Assembly (NCBI RefSeq): GCF_036417845.1
Contig: NC_089980.1
Location: 109,827,169-109,891,168, forward strand
From: Apteryx mantelli
Taxonomy: Eukaryota > Chordata > Aves > Apterygiformes > Apterygidae
Direction of reading: 5' to 3'
Length of the DNA: 64,000 nt
Positions 51,701 through 63,440 of this stretch are shown piece by piece (the first letter of the stretch is position 1; each line of letters opens with the position of its first letter). The translations under genes were made by a program, and so were the position numbers. A model generated the notes under the pieces. That model was not told where the DNA came from. It saw only the letters and a program-made list of their open reading frames with translations, and searched no databases.

Positions 51701-54401
51701 AAGTTGCTCTTAATGGGCCAACACACCTCACTTGCTCTTGGATAATAGCAACAATCCCTTTGTTACAAAGGAGCTGGCAACATTGCTGAAATAGGGAGGG
51801 AAGAGAAAAGTAAAGGTAAGAGTCACTTAAAAAAAAAAGACTGTAATGACTAAAATCAATGGAATTGCCACCAAAATGCTTGGTAGAGTAATATACTTGC
51901 ATACTTCATTCAGTAGTTTTTATTTGACAGCTGTGACAAATTCTATTTAGCAACAGATTATACTATTCCTGTCAGCTGATCAACTTATAAATGGGAGGTC
52001 ATTCCAATACTAGACTTGTGACTGTTGTACATTTGCCTCAAATAAACTTTCATACTAAATCTTAACAAGTCTGACCAGGGATGGTGATTTGACAGACCTT
52101 AAAGCTTCACCCACCTTCCAAGACCAGCAACACAGTGTACAGCAATACAACAACCAGGCTCTTCACGAAATTTAACTTTAAGGAGGTTTAGCCAATCATC
52201 AACAATCTGGTTGGATGGTGGAGCACCGTCATCAAAGGGCCAATCCTAGAATAAAACACTTATATAGGTATGTAAATGTCATAAGAAAAAAATAAAAAAA
52301 AAAGAGAGAACCCTTACTTTTGTGTGCATACCAAAAAAAGTAGGAAGTAGAGTGGAAAACGCTCAAACTTTCTAAAAGTCTACATTTAGCAGTATTTGAA
52401 ATATAATACTTTCATCCACTTTTCATTGAACAGATGCTCTTGCTCAATTTCTGACAGAAAAAAGTAGGTCTGTACAACTTTTGTTTTTAGCAGCTGCTGA
52501 AATATGGAATTAAGAAAGTGAAGTTCTTAAGGTAGTATCTAAGGGAGTATTTTTTACTCTGCTTCTACACTGCTTACCAAAACCTGAATGCCTTCTTTTT
52601 CCACCGGAGCAGTGTCGTAAGTGGCTTCACACACTCTTACCACTGTGGTAACGCCATACTTCTTAAGTTCCTAAGAAGTGAAAAGAACTGTTTTACAGTA
52701 AATCGACTACATGTACCATTCAATTTTCTCAATAGGTTAGCTTATTAACTGATTCCAAAAGTTTCAGTAGAGATACACAAATGTTTTTCACCTTGTGAAG
52801 AATACAAAAGATGAAATACTTGCACACTACTATGTGTGCTAATACCAGATACCTTTAAGCTCTTCTGCAAACACATCTGAAGATTTATTTATTTATTTTT
52901 TTAATTTTGGCAATACGAAGCTATCCCCAGACTTGAGGAGAAATCTCTGTTTTGGACCAGACTTCAACAGATACATTTAAGTACTGATGAAGTAAGTAGT
53001 CTATTTGCAATAGCTTCTTTTCTTTTTTTCTGAGGAACCAGTGTCCTACAAAGCTATATACCTCACTAAAAGCATTCTGAGTGCGGTTTAGGTTTTCCCC
53101 TTCTCTCTCTCTCCTCACAACCACAGATTTGTTACTAACACTTCTTACTGGTTAGAATTAGGAGTACAGGACAATCAAGGATTCCAACTTCTGTGTCTTC
53201 ATAACCAGAGGACAATCTTAGCTTTCCATTTTGCTATTAAGCTTCATTAATGAAAAAGAGGGGCAATCACTCTAATCTCCCTGAAACGACCTATCATTCA
53301 CGCTTTAACTATTAAGGTAATGACTGAACTGTAACCTAAGCATACTTTATCCAGCTGTGAGTATATAATCAAGTGAAGGTTAACTCCCCATGCTTCTTGT
53401 AAATTAGCCTACACTGAATGCATATATAATATAGAGGTATAATAGTAGTATCACCTAAAATCCAGCTACCGAGAGACTGCACTGCAAACTCAAAACCTAG
53501 CAGACCCCTGTCTTTCACAGGAAACTAGTATTGACACGCATGCACACATCTCCAACTGTACTCTTGTTACCTCAAACACACTAGATGCAAGGTTTAGATA
53601 GGAAATTCAGATACAGAAATATATGCCAAGCAACGTGGCTTCAGTCAGGAAATGTGATTTCAGCATATACTGAAATACTTGAAGTAGCTTTAGCAAAGCT
53701 AGCTCTAAATGCAGAGTCAAATTTCAGTCAAGTAGATATGTTGACACCTGTAACAGATTCTCTTAAGCTATAGTAGAACCATGTTTTGCTAATATCAGAA
53801 GGATATAGACAGTGAATGAATGCTGCAATCCTATTTTTATTGCTAAGGTTGTGATCTACAATGCACACAATTATTCCTTTTTAATCACTACTCCAACAGT
53901 GGCAAGGAAATGTTATATTGCTTTAGATGAATCTAAACTTAAGTTCCTACCACTTAGTATTAGATCTTAATACTGTTCTACACATTGTTATAGAACTCTG
54001 CCAAATTCTTCCTTCTTTCAGTCCTAAAATTGTTTACTGGTAACAATGTTATTATTTCTGTATTTCACTTTGAAACATATGTGTTGATGAAGGCCAAAGT
54101 CTATCTAAATAGATTTGTTTATAGCTCTGTAAAGCATGGCATGACTATTTGAAAAAAAGTCAACATATAAGCAGAGTCGCAGTAGCTCTTCATACAGGTT
54201 CCAGAGTTGCATCAACTAGTAAAGAAGGAAATTGTTAATAAAACACATAGTTCAGGAATAGAAAGTATGCCAGTAAGAATCCTGTCCTGACCTTACCTCT
54301 ATAAATTTGTTTAAGGTTGCATTGGTTGGATTGTGTGTGATTAGGAATCTCATGTTCTTGTAGGTGATTTCCACAGGAGCTGGGCGGTTCATTCGGGCCA
54401 T
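48618..54401 (-). CDS. PTP4A1: PTP4A1, protein tyrosine phosphatase type IVA 1 (PRL-1), complete
   Basis: The coding sequence is the join of 54401..54297, 52670..52578, 52245..52115, 49991..49917 and 48735..48618 on the minus strand: 522 nt, 173 residues plus TAA, the standard PRL-1 length. It has the general-acid loop WPFDDG (Asp72), the phosphatase P-loop [10 protein letters not shown] (Cys104, Arg110; CX5R), a polybasic tail (KMRLRFK) and the C-terminal prenylation box CCIQ (Cys170). From family knowledge, PRL-1 is a farnesylated phosphatase at the plasma membrane and endosomes that binds CNNM magnesium transporters. The few differences from mammalian PRL-1 as I remember it are Ile12, Val45 and Cys at 'IECGMKY'. 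PTP4A2 and PTP4A3 differ more, so the assignment is secure. A candidate regulatory uORF lies in its leader. Confidence 0.98.
48736..49916 (-). other. PTP4A1: PTP4A1 intron 5
   Basis: 1.2-kb GT-AG intron. It contains a T-run of about 20 at 48808-48828 and nothing else recognised. Confidence 0.92.
49917..49991 (-). CDS. PTP4A1: PTP4A1 exon 5
   Basis: 75-nt exon between acceptor TTTTTCACCAG (AG at 49993-49992) and donor AGGCA|GTAAGT (GT at 49916-49915). It completes Arg110 of the P-loop and encodes [20 protein letters not shown] and QFIR, ending two bases into Gln. Confidence 0.97.
49992..52114 (-). other. PTP4A1: PTP4A1 intron 4
   Basis: 2.1-kb GT-AG intron that holds a CR1 fragment in antisense orientation to the gene (50307-50841). 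The remaining sequence shows no feature I recognise. Confidence 0.92.
50307..50841 (+). mobile_element. CR1 LINE fragment, C-terminal ORF2 part
   Basis: On the plus strand this matches the reverse-transcriptase C-terminal region of CR1: [21 protein letters not shown], then in another frame [20 protein letters not shown] and [16 protein letters not shown]. Both ends are truncated and it stops before the 3' UTR tail, at about [13 protein letters not shown]. Several frameshifts and a small deletion near 50335 make it a dead copy. It sits antisense inside PTP4A1 intron 4. A CR1 copy that lacks its own 3' end is unusual and implies a later deletion. Confidence 0.94.
52115..52245 (-). CDS. PTP4A1: PTP4A1 exon 4: catalytic loop exon
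   Basis: 131-nt exon between TTTATTCTAG (AG at 52247-52246) and TGGAAG|GTGGGT (GT at 52114-52113). It encodes residues 67-109 plus two bases of Arg110: the WPFDDG loop (Asp72) and the catalytic Cys104 in HCVAGLG. Confidence 0.98.
52246..52577 (-). other. PTP4A1: PTP4A1 intron 3
   Basis: 332-nt GT-AG intron with GTAAGC donor. No other feature. Confidence 0.95.
52578..52670 (-). CDS. PTP4A1: PTP4A1 exon 3
   Basis: 93-nt exon of exactly 31 codons between CACTTCTTAG (AG at 52672-52671) and GTTTTG|GTAAGC. It encodes residues 36-66, [20 protein letters not shown] followed by [11 protein letters not shown]. Confidence 0.98.
52671..54296 (-). other. PTP4A1: PTP4A1 intron 2
   Basis: 1.6-kb GT-AG intron. 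Nothing else recognised. Confidence 0.93.
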
Positions 54402-54846
54402 ATTAATTTAGTTAAACATGCAACAAGATTATGAAAGGATTCAAAAAAATTTTAATATAGAAGTGATGTAGAGAAACTGAAGTCTACTTCACTATACTCC
54501 ACTTGAAATTCTCAGTGCTTGGAAGTATGAAGTTGGGAGCAATGGGAAATGAAATGAACCTCCTAACAAGAAGCAGCAATTCTTCAATCCAGTAATACTG
54601 AGGCAAAAGAAAGGCAGTGCACTGAGGTCTACCCCATCCAGGTCTGAATTCTTTTGTTAAATGCTCTGCCAATTTCAATTCAATACTTCTTATCCTGGTC
54701 AACCACTCTTAGGGGGGCTTCTTGGTGGAGTAGTAATGAATTTCTACAGTTCACTTGTCTGCATAGAGGTCGTGCTGTGCCTGGCAGTAGTCTCCACTGC
54801 CCTTCAGAAACTCCATAAATGTGTGACCAAGAACACCACAGAACTG
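54297..54846 (-). CDS. PTP4A1: PTP4A1 exon 2: 445-nt leader segment plus first 35 codons
   Basis: The coding part is 54401..54297, exactly 35 codons from [16 protein letters not shown] to NKFIE, ending at ATAGAG|GTAAGG. The start ATG has A at -3 and G at +4, a strong context, and upstream frames are not PRL-like. The upstream exon edge is predicted at 54846, after a strong pyrimidine tract and TTTACAG (AG at 54848-54847). The next three bases are again CAG, so 54843 is an alternative edge. The region from 54846 to 54402 would be 5' UTR and holds a uORF. Confidence 0.93.
54751..54846 (-). other. PTP4A1: PTP4A1 leader uORF, exon 2 part
   Basis: From the predicted exon edge the frame reads [10 protein letters not shown], then an internal ATG at 54816 starting [20 protein letters not shown], and ends Lys-TGA at 54753-54751, 350 bases before the main ATG. 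Even alone, the 54816 ATG gives a 21-codon uORF; its context is T at -3 and G at +4, so leaky scanning is expected. The frame is also open upstream into exon 1. PRL-1 and PRL-2 expression is reported to be repressed by a uORF that responds to magnesium. That this is the same element is my inference. Confidence 0.65.
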
Positions 54847-57800
54847 CTGTAAAGAGAAGGAAAAAAAAGCACAGTGAGCATAGGTGAAGTAAGGTTATTT
54901 TGAAGACTCTGAGCATTATAAAAAGAACAAATGAAAGCACAGAGACTAAGTAGTATCATATGGTCTATTTTTTTAATCTAAGAATTACTGTCACATACAA
55001 ATCTTGCTATCTTTCTTGACAAGAATTACTTGCAAGTAAATATGCTTACTTAATACAGAGTTTCCATATATGGGTAGTTTTAATACCAATAATTTAAAAT
55101 GTATTGAAATACCAACTCAAATGTGCTAACACATAGCAAGAAAAGATCAAGCTTTTAGAACTGGTATTTATATAAAGCACAGCTTTTGTAGGATACCCAC
55201 AAAAGTGTTTTCCATTCTGAATTGAAAGACACATCACAACAGCTACTGAAATTACTGTAACTTTAAGTAGTCCCAAACAAGCAAGGATAAGATTCCAAGC
55301 ATATTAAGGCTGAGCATTAGACAATTTCTAGTCTTTAAACAAAACTACCAATCTTTATGTAAATGTTAAATCCACTGCTTTAGCCTTTAAGGCAAGCTAC
55401 TTAGTTTTCATGAAAGCATCACTAATTCACACACACAAGAGCCAGTAAAAAGGCACCTAAATCCACCAGTTTCAAATAGGAGGCCTTGAAAGCAAGCATA
55501 CAAGATGTTTCCAGGAACCCCAGCTTGTAATAAGCTAATACATTGTAAGCAAATGCAAAATCTTTAAGTGACCTAACAAAATAATGTGAGCTTTTAAATA
55601 TGTTTAGAGACTTTCAAGGCACACAGATTTCTAACTTGCACAGATTTCACATACAAAAAGCTGCAGATACATATCCACTTGTCTTTTTTTTTTTTACTTC
55701 TACCTTCAACTGCCTTTTCCCACCATTGCTTTTTAACTGGGCCAAAGTAGTAGTAATATTCTAGTTAAAGATATACAGACAAGTTTATTGAATAGGTTAT
55801 TCTTTCCAAGTGGATCTGTTATTTTGCTATGGTTAAGTTTATACATAAACTTATTGCAAGACATATAGCCAGGCAATAGATAGCTGATGAACTTCTTTGA
55901 ATTGTTTATTCATTTACAGATGCTGCTAAGTAAACAATCCAGAAATGCATGCTTTTTTTATTTTGTGGAATCTTATGGCACAGAAGTTAATTTTGTGCCT
56001 GGCCACAGTATCAGTGCTGCTGACAATATCTAGAAGGCCTTATCTGTCTAGAAGACAGACCAGAAAGGGGGGGGGAGGGGAAAGAAGAGAAAAAGAGAGA
56101 AGGTTGTTTCTGAAAAAGACAGACACAAGCTGAACCAGGTACCCACTGAACATACTTAATCACACAACAGTAACATCCTACAACTTTTTGGCAGAAGAAT
56201 GACTGATATCATCCAGTCAACTCCAAGCAAAGAAAGAAATCTATCTATTCCCATGCCCAAAGAAGATACTGCCCAAGATACTTTGGGAACAGATTACCTG
56301 AAACATGCTGTGCTACAGAACTGCTACTACAAACTTATTCTTTTTTTTTTTTTTTTTTTTTGTGGGTGGGGAGACAGTAACATCATTTTTTAGCTTCATA
56401 CACCCATTTCTAGCAAACGGAAGCTGTACTGACATTGCAGCCTCAATGTTCAGATTCTTTTTTAAAAATCACAAACCAACTCCATGTATGCATCCATCTA
56501 TGTAATCATGGCAAATGTGCATGAGAAAATAAGAAGAGACAACATCTCAGTGCTCTGCACAAAATTTTTCTTTCAAAGAACCATGAAAGAACCAGGCTGT
56601 GCAGAATAGCTTCCCAACCACAAGAAAAAAAAATTCAAAAGATCTGGTTCTAAAGAGTACTGTACAATATCCCTGATAGTAGCCAATGTCTTTTCCAAAG
56701 GGCAGGAAGAACCAAAGTTACATGTGAGTCAGTCATGGCTGCTAATTTCTATCTAGGATTTGCAGTCAGACCAAGACCTCACTGCAGATACTAAACTGTA
56801 TACAGGACTACTGTGAACCTACCTAGTAACAACCATCAATATTAAGCAGAAGTTACAACATACTAACAGCCTAATTATTTAGTTTTCCAGGAGATATCTT
56901 AGCAGATCAGATACCCTGGAAGTACTTTTGCAGATGTTTACATGGAGCTCCTTCCAGACATGCGAGGAAGCCCAGTTTGAAAGTGAGAGATATGAACAAA
57001 GGGTAGCACGAAAGGTGTAGTAACAACAACAAAGTTAGCGTCTGAACATGGAAGAGTGATTAGTAGAAGTCATAGATAGTATCCACCTTTTTCAAAACTG
57101 CAGAAGAGGAATAACAAATACAATACAGGAATTCTTAAAGTGAACTGCATTTTAAAGAACTGCAGCAACATTTTGTGTTTTAGACAGTCTTGCTCCATTC
57201 ATAAGGCCAGAGAAGAGGAAGTTCTAGTAACAGGGAAAATAAAAGTCATTAAGGATTTGTACTGCAGCAGATGGACAGAGCTGTAGCATACAATGTTACA
57301 AAAAAACTTTATAAAAAGCAGACCAAACACCTCCAGACATCATTTTCAGACCACTTGTTGGTACAAGTTTTAAGGACGCACCTTAATTGTAAGCATAGAT
57401 TACACCACCACCCACCACCAACTAGCATGAAGAATAAGTTAGCAGAAAAGTGGCAAAGTTAATAGGACAGCTTTACATGCACTTTGCTGCCACTGTAGCG
57501 ATATTACCACTGTAACATCATTATTTTTGTCAAAAATGGAGGATTAAGTTTGTTTTTTTGCAAGTACCTGGCAACTTCAGCTGTTACTTGTGATTATCTG
57601 GAGATCTCGCTGCCCCTCATTAAATTATGAACATGAAAAAAAGGAGGAAGAACGATACTCTGAGGAGTCACCAAAGGATAGCAGAGTAACAGAAACCAAC
57701 AGATTCTGAGAATCATCATATGACATACCAACCACACCACAGCAAAGAGGGGTAGAAGCAGATAAGATTAAAAGAAAACAAAAAAAAACCCCACAACCAA

Positions 57801-60800
57801 AAATCTAGAATCAGACCTAAGGAGTCTGCCTAAAATAGAGAGCGAGAAGAAGAACTGAACAGTGCTTATTTACAGTTACTTTCAATTTGTTTAAGCAGCA
57901 GAACAACAAAAAGGTACAGGACAGCTTTAAGCAGATAGAGTCCTCGTGCAGCTTTTCTCATGGACCAATAGACCTCATGTTTATTTCCTAAAACTGAGAA
58001 GAATCATAGCTGGCCCTTTTCTCTAGGAGAGGATAGAGAAGTGGAGGCTGTCAGAGACAGAAATAAAAAAGGATGAAATTGAGCTAAAGAAGATTATGAG
58101 ATTGAACTGGGTCACTAGGGTAAAGAAAAGGCTTTTGAGTCTACAAGATGGATAACTTTAAGGGGAAATGACTGCAGAATAATTGGGAACAGTTAACATG
58201 AACCCATACTGGGTCAGATAGGAAGTAAAAAAAAGTCAGGATTCATGCAGTCTTGTATGTAGACTGCCATTTCTGCCCTTAATATGCACCTATTGGTACT
58301 CAATACAACACCAGATAAATGCATCATGGGGTAAAGAGAAGAGCAGACAAAAGAGCATTAGTTAAGTACTTAACTCCTACTTTTAAAGAATGCTATTAAA
58401 TCCCATCTAGAAACTGGGTTCACAATTCAAATTATTATACAAAATTGATGCAAGTACATTACATAATGTCAGGTTTGAGTTCTATGTGCAATTAACCCCT
58501 ATAAATGAATCCATTTCTTTAATACTAGCTTAGCAGTTAGCAATTAGACACATCAGCACCTTACTAATTCACACAACTAAAGACCTAACCAAGCATGCAT
58601 TTCAGTCTCTCTGTTTGCCTTGGCAACAGCTGCTGCCACATTATAAAGGAGCAAAGCTCACATTTTCCTTTGATGAGAATGCCTCTCTTCTCATCATTGT
58701 TAGCCAGAAAGAATATGTAAACCAATTCCTTAGCACAGTAACAAGTTGTACTGTCCTAGAACTGTTTTGCCAACCTAGTTTAGTTCTGGAAAAATTAAAT
58801 TTGAATCCAAGAGTTTTCACAACTCATCTGTACTAACTGTGATGCTGACAGACTTTTAGGTCTCCTGAAAGGAGACAATTATTTAAAAAGTTTTACCCCC
58901 CCCACCCCCCAAGATAAAAAGACAATCCAAAGAGTTTTGTCTCAGGAGATGTTGTTTCAGGATTCTTTTTCCAGGAATCAAATGGGAATTAAAGACAATA
59001 GGTATATCAGCATGCTATTCGGATTATAATATTACACCATGGTACAAGGTTTCATCATTCTTCAGCAGAAAGACCTGGAAGAGAGGACATCAGCTACAGA
59101 AATACCGTTGTAGTAATTAAGACCAGCTTTGTGCTTAGGGAGAACTCAGATGACTTAAGTGACTTTCAAGAGGCTTAGAAGTGCAATTTTGAGATTACTG
59201 AATTGTTTCAGATAGTTAACTATTTGGTAGGTGAGCTATCAAAAAAGTCAAGACTCAATAGTACATGAAAGCATAAGTCTGATTAAGCGGATTATCACAC
59301 GCAACCCAAATGCATATTACTGTATATATATGTTTCTCTAACGGATTATCACCAACTAATGGTCTGTATCATCAATTTGGGCAGTCCGGCAAGCTCTTTT
59401 CCATTTCAAAGAGAGTCTTCTTTAAAGAAAGCTAACACTGAGGGGTTTTGGAGACACAAGCAGCAGCTTCCATTAGTAAAAGAAAGTTATCCAACATTTA
59501 AGCTGTCAGATCCATCAAATTCAACTTGGAAAACAAAATTAAAGTTAATATGCCAAGAAAATCTATTAAGAAAAAGCATCCAATATTGGACAAATTCATG
59601 TTAATTATGATCACTCCATTTACCATCATGTATGCTAGGAGAAGTTAGAGAATACTTTATTTGAGCAAGAGGAAGACATCTTAAAGCTTTTTTTTTTTTG
59701 CCCCTCCCCCCCCTTTTTTTAATTCATGCCCTTCTCTGGGACAGGAATCTAAAGTATTTGTCTTCACTGACAAGTAGATTCAAATCTACGTTATTTCTGT
59801 GCTTGAAGCAGTCACTTATGTCTGGCAAAAGACCACTTACAGAAGAGATGCATTAGATTGTTGCCAATATGCATAAAGCAAACAAGTATTTTTTCCATGC
59901 TGCTGCTGTTTTATTCCTAACTTGGTAGCACCTTAAAAAGCGTGCAAATGAAAGTGTTCGTTTACACAGTTACATGACATTTCACTCCACCTTAGGAAGA
60001 AGGCCTATACGTGGTCCAGTTGCTCAATCCATCTGATCATAGACCCAAAATATCTACACCCAGAATCAACTATTTGGGCTCACCCTTAGTTACTGAAACC
60101 ACAGAAATCAAAAAGCAGAAAACTATACTCATTTGTGAGCATTGCCAAATTGTAATGAAGTTAAGAGTTCTTTGTTCTAACTTGATTTCTCTCACTATCC
60201 AAGCGACTTTCACTATGCAAAACCTAACAGTAACTGCTAAGACAGGCAAGGGGGGTGGGTAAGGAGTACAAACTGTTGAGCCCTACTGCATAGGGGCACA
60301 CCTTCATTAGATACTGTTGTAAAGATTAATCTCCTACATATAAGGCACAAGAATGCCTGTATGATGATAGTGATGGTGATAAAACTATGTTTTAGGCTAG
60401 AGAAAGTGACCCATGGTGTAAACAAAACAAAAAAAAGGAAAAAAAATCACAAACAAGAGATTCCAAAGTCTACAATAAATTTGTTATAAAGTAGTCTGTG
60501 AAGGAAGGATGTTTTTGTAGCTAACGGATGCAGTTCAGGGGAAGAAGGGGAACACATTATCACAAAACTTCCTGTATAATAACTGAATGCAACTTCCACA
60601 GATGATGAAACTAAGACTCTGTGACCATCTTTCTAGTTCTCTTCCTCGCACCATGAAAAAACATGTGCACACAAACAAAATGCTTAACAGACACTGGAGA
60701 AATAAGACATGACAGAAACTATTTCCCCCACCTCATCTGAGGCATCCGTCTTTCAAAGCTTCTGAAAGCAAGGAGTCTCAAAATGACTTAACGTTGCTGT

Positions 60801-63205
60801 TAAATTCAATAGCAAGCTATATAATTCCTGTACATTTTAAGCAAGACATAAAAAAAATGATATATATATGCAGACAGTCATTGTCGTATTTTATTAACTC
60901 TAAAGATACTGACTGATAAACAATACATTGTGTTTGTGAAGAAAGATGTAAGGGGTTCTGGATCTACTTTTAACACTTATTTGAAACTGAGTTTTAATAT
61001 ATGTATTTTAAATATAAGGTGACAACCTGCTACTAGTTTAGAATTCAGCAATATCCTGAGCTCCCAGATCAAGGCACTTTTCAGGGTAAGTGGTCACTTT
61101 CAGTCAGCCTACACACTAGGAAAGATCCAGAATTCTTACGTGGCACATATTCAGTCAAAACATGAAGGTTTCTACAATATAAAGGGGAGAATTTAACCTT
61201 AGTAGATGAGATCTATTTATTTACTGCCTTACTGACAAATTTAGCTTCACTAAGACAACAACAACCTTCTCTCTAGGCCTTTGCTACATCAGCTACTCAT
61301 TTTTCTTTTTCACTCTCATGTTTCCTCCCATCCGCATGTGATTTCTGTATTGTTTCCTCGATATTTTTTCTCCAAAACAATTCTGTTCTTGTTCCTTTAA
61401 GTCTTCATTTCAAAACCCTTTTCTGTTCCATCAATGGAACAACAAGGGCTGACATTTAAGTGTCATCCCCAGGTTTTTAGGTTTGACAGTCTAATGAGAT
61501 TAAGAGGAGACAAGGCTTATACTTCTGAGTCACCGTTTTGGACTCTCTGCAGATGCAGGTAGACATATTGGAAAGTTGTCTCCAGCAGCAGTAAGAAACA
61601 CGAGAATCACACAACGCCTATGCCACAAAGATGGCATACTTGTTAGCTTGTGATATTTGCAATATATTTAGCTGGCTACCTGACAGCTACTGAGGCCTGT
61701 GTGCAAATGTCACCAATCATGCTTTCCACTACAACCATATGATAGTTACTTGATTTTGGTAACTTTTTGTCTTTCCTCTATCACCAACAAACATCATATT
61801 TCTTGTGTGCTTAAACTACACACTCTGGGCTGGTATTAGAGAAGTTAGCCAATAGAGACAGAGGGCAAAAATAAAACAAAACACTTTTCCCTTTTCAGAA
61901 GGGAAAGGTGCTCTTGAAAGGACAGAAGACAAGGCCTTAAAAGCAGTTTCAGCCGGACTAAGATACCTGGTTGTATTCATCAGCTTCTAAGGGTCAAAGG
62001 CAGACTCTTACAAAAAATATCCACTTCAACGTCTATTTAAAGGACTCCCCTGCAGACTTTCCTCCCCCCCCCCAAAAAAAGAACTGTCTATAAATCCCGT
62101 CTGAAGACCGGCTGCGTGCGCCAGCACGGCCATACCACCCCCTTCCTGCATAATGTTCACCCCGAAAGGCTTCACGTACTAAGTTACGGTTGCTTTTGGC
62201 CCGCTGTGAGGATACACCACAGACAAAGAAAGCCGTTTCGCCGCTTTGGCCCTGGCTTTGGCGGTGGTTTCCCACGTGCCCCGGGAGAGCAAGGGGGCAA
62301 AGGGAGGGAGGCCGAGGCGAGCCCACCGCGCCGCGCCGGCCATGCCCTCCCCCCGCCGCGCCGGCCATGCCGCCAGCCGTGCCCTCCCCCCGCCGCGCCG
62401 GCCATGCCGCCGGCCGTGCCCTCCCCCCGCCGCGCCGATTCAGTGTGCGGCCGCGGGCTTCCGCGGCGCCACCTGCCCGGCGGGCAAGCCGCGGCTTGCC
62501 CCGCGCCACGTACCGCCCCGCCCGGGGCGCGGGGCCAGCGGCCGGGCCAGGCCGGCGCCGCGGCTGCGGCGATCACGGGTTTGAGCCACGCTTCGATCGG
62601 GCTCCCGACACGGAGCCATCTTGTCGCTCGGAGCCGCCGCCCGGGCCCGGCCTCCCCCCGGCAGGGGGCTCCCGGCGCCCGCCGCCTCCGCCCCGCACCC
62701 CGCGGCCGCTGCCCCGGCCCAGGCGGCGGTTGCGCCAGCGTGGCCGAGGGCCGCCGCCACACAGGCACCGAGGGGGCGGAGGGGGCCCGGCCCGGCGGGC
62801 GGGGCCGGCGGCGGCCACGCTCACAAAGCGGCTTTGTGCGCGGCCCGGGCCGCCGGGCCCGGGCGGGAGCAGCGGAGAGGTCACCCCGGCCCCGGCCGGC
62901 TGGTGCGCGGAGGGGAGCGGAGCGGGCACGCGGGGGCAGGCGAGGGGAGCCGGGGCGGCAGAGCCGCGCCGCAGCCAGGCTGGCCCCGCTCCCGGGCGGC
63001 CGCCGGGGAGGAGCCGCAGCCCGGCGCAGCGAGAAGCCGCCCGGAGCCGGCGTGGCCCGGGCGACAGAACAAAGAGACAACATGGAGGAGGCGGCGGGGG
63101 GGGGGCGCGGGAGCGCGAGGGTCGCCAGCGCGGCGCACGCCGGGCGGGGGCCGGGGAGGGGCGGCGGGGCCCGCGACGCGGCCGGGCGGCGGCGGCGGCA
63201 CTCAC
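54847..63205 (-). other. PTP4A1: PTP4A1 intron 1
   Basis: 8.4-kb intron between the promoter-proximal exon and the start-codon exon. Contents: a T-run (56341-56361), a G-run (56068-56080), C-runs near 58898-58911 and 59701-59713, and the intronic end of the GC island from about 62.23 kb with a 37-bp minisatellite. Open frames (for example 59359-59604, 60011-60262) are without similarity. No RNA gene was recognised. Confidence 0.8.
62338..62436. repeat. GC-rich 37-bp minisatellite in the CpG island
   Basis: Two nearly identical 37-bp units (62363-62399 and 62400-62436, one difference) follow a 25-bp partial unit (62338-62362). Each starts GGCCATGCC and ends CCCCCCGCCGCGCC. The copy number is probably polymorphic. 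Confidence 0.85.
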
Positions 63206-63440
63206 AGGAATATGGTTACTCATTGAAGACTGTAGCCTGATCATACAGCCGGGGTGCGGGCGCCACCGCCGGGGGCAGGAGGAGCAGAACCAGGAGGACG
63301 TGGAGGCGCTGGAGGCCGCGGAGCTGCCGGAGGGGGTACAGCGGCGGCGCGAGGATGGACCATACAGCTGCAGCGGCAGCGGACGGGCGGCTCTGCGGGA
63401 TGGCGCGGCGCTAACGCGGACGAGGCTGCACACGGAGGGA
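63206..63440 (-). other. PTP4A1: PTP4A1 noncoding exon 1 with uORF start (donor precise, 5' end approximate)
   Basis: An AT-richer stretch of about 40 bases (63206-63250) inside the CpG island ends at a good donor, CATATTCCT|GTGAGT (GT at 63205-63204, minus strand). An ATG at 63244 opens a frame, MIRLQSSMSNHIP, of exactly 13 codons to the exon edge; a second in-frame ATG is at 63223. Both starts have a pyrimidine at -3, so they are weak. The frame continues without a stop into exon 2 at 54846. The 5' end is a guess from the CCAAT box at 63518. Other donors, such as GCAG|GTGGCG (62473/62472), could define alternative first exons. Confidence 0.5.

Noticed and set aside
54484-54702. 72-codon minus-strand frame upstream of the PTP4A1 ATG
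   Set aside because: It starts at a TTG, not an ATG, lies in the 5' UTR and has no similarity; only the ATG-started uORF upstream was kept.
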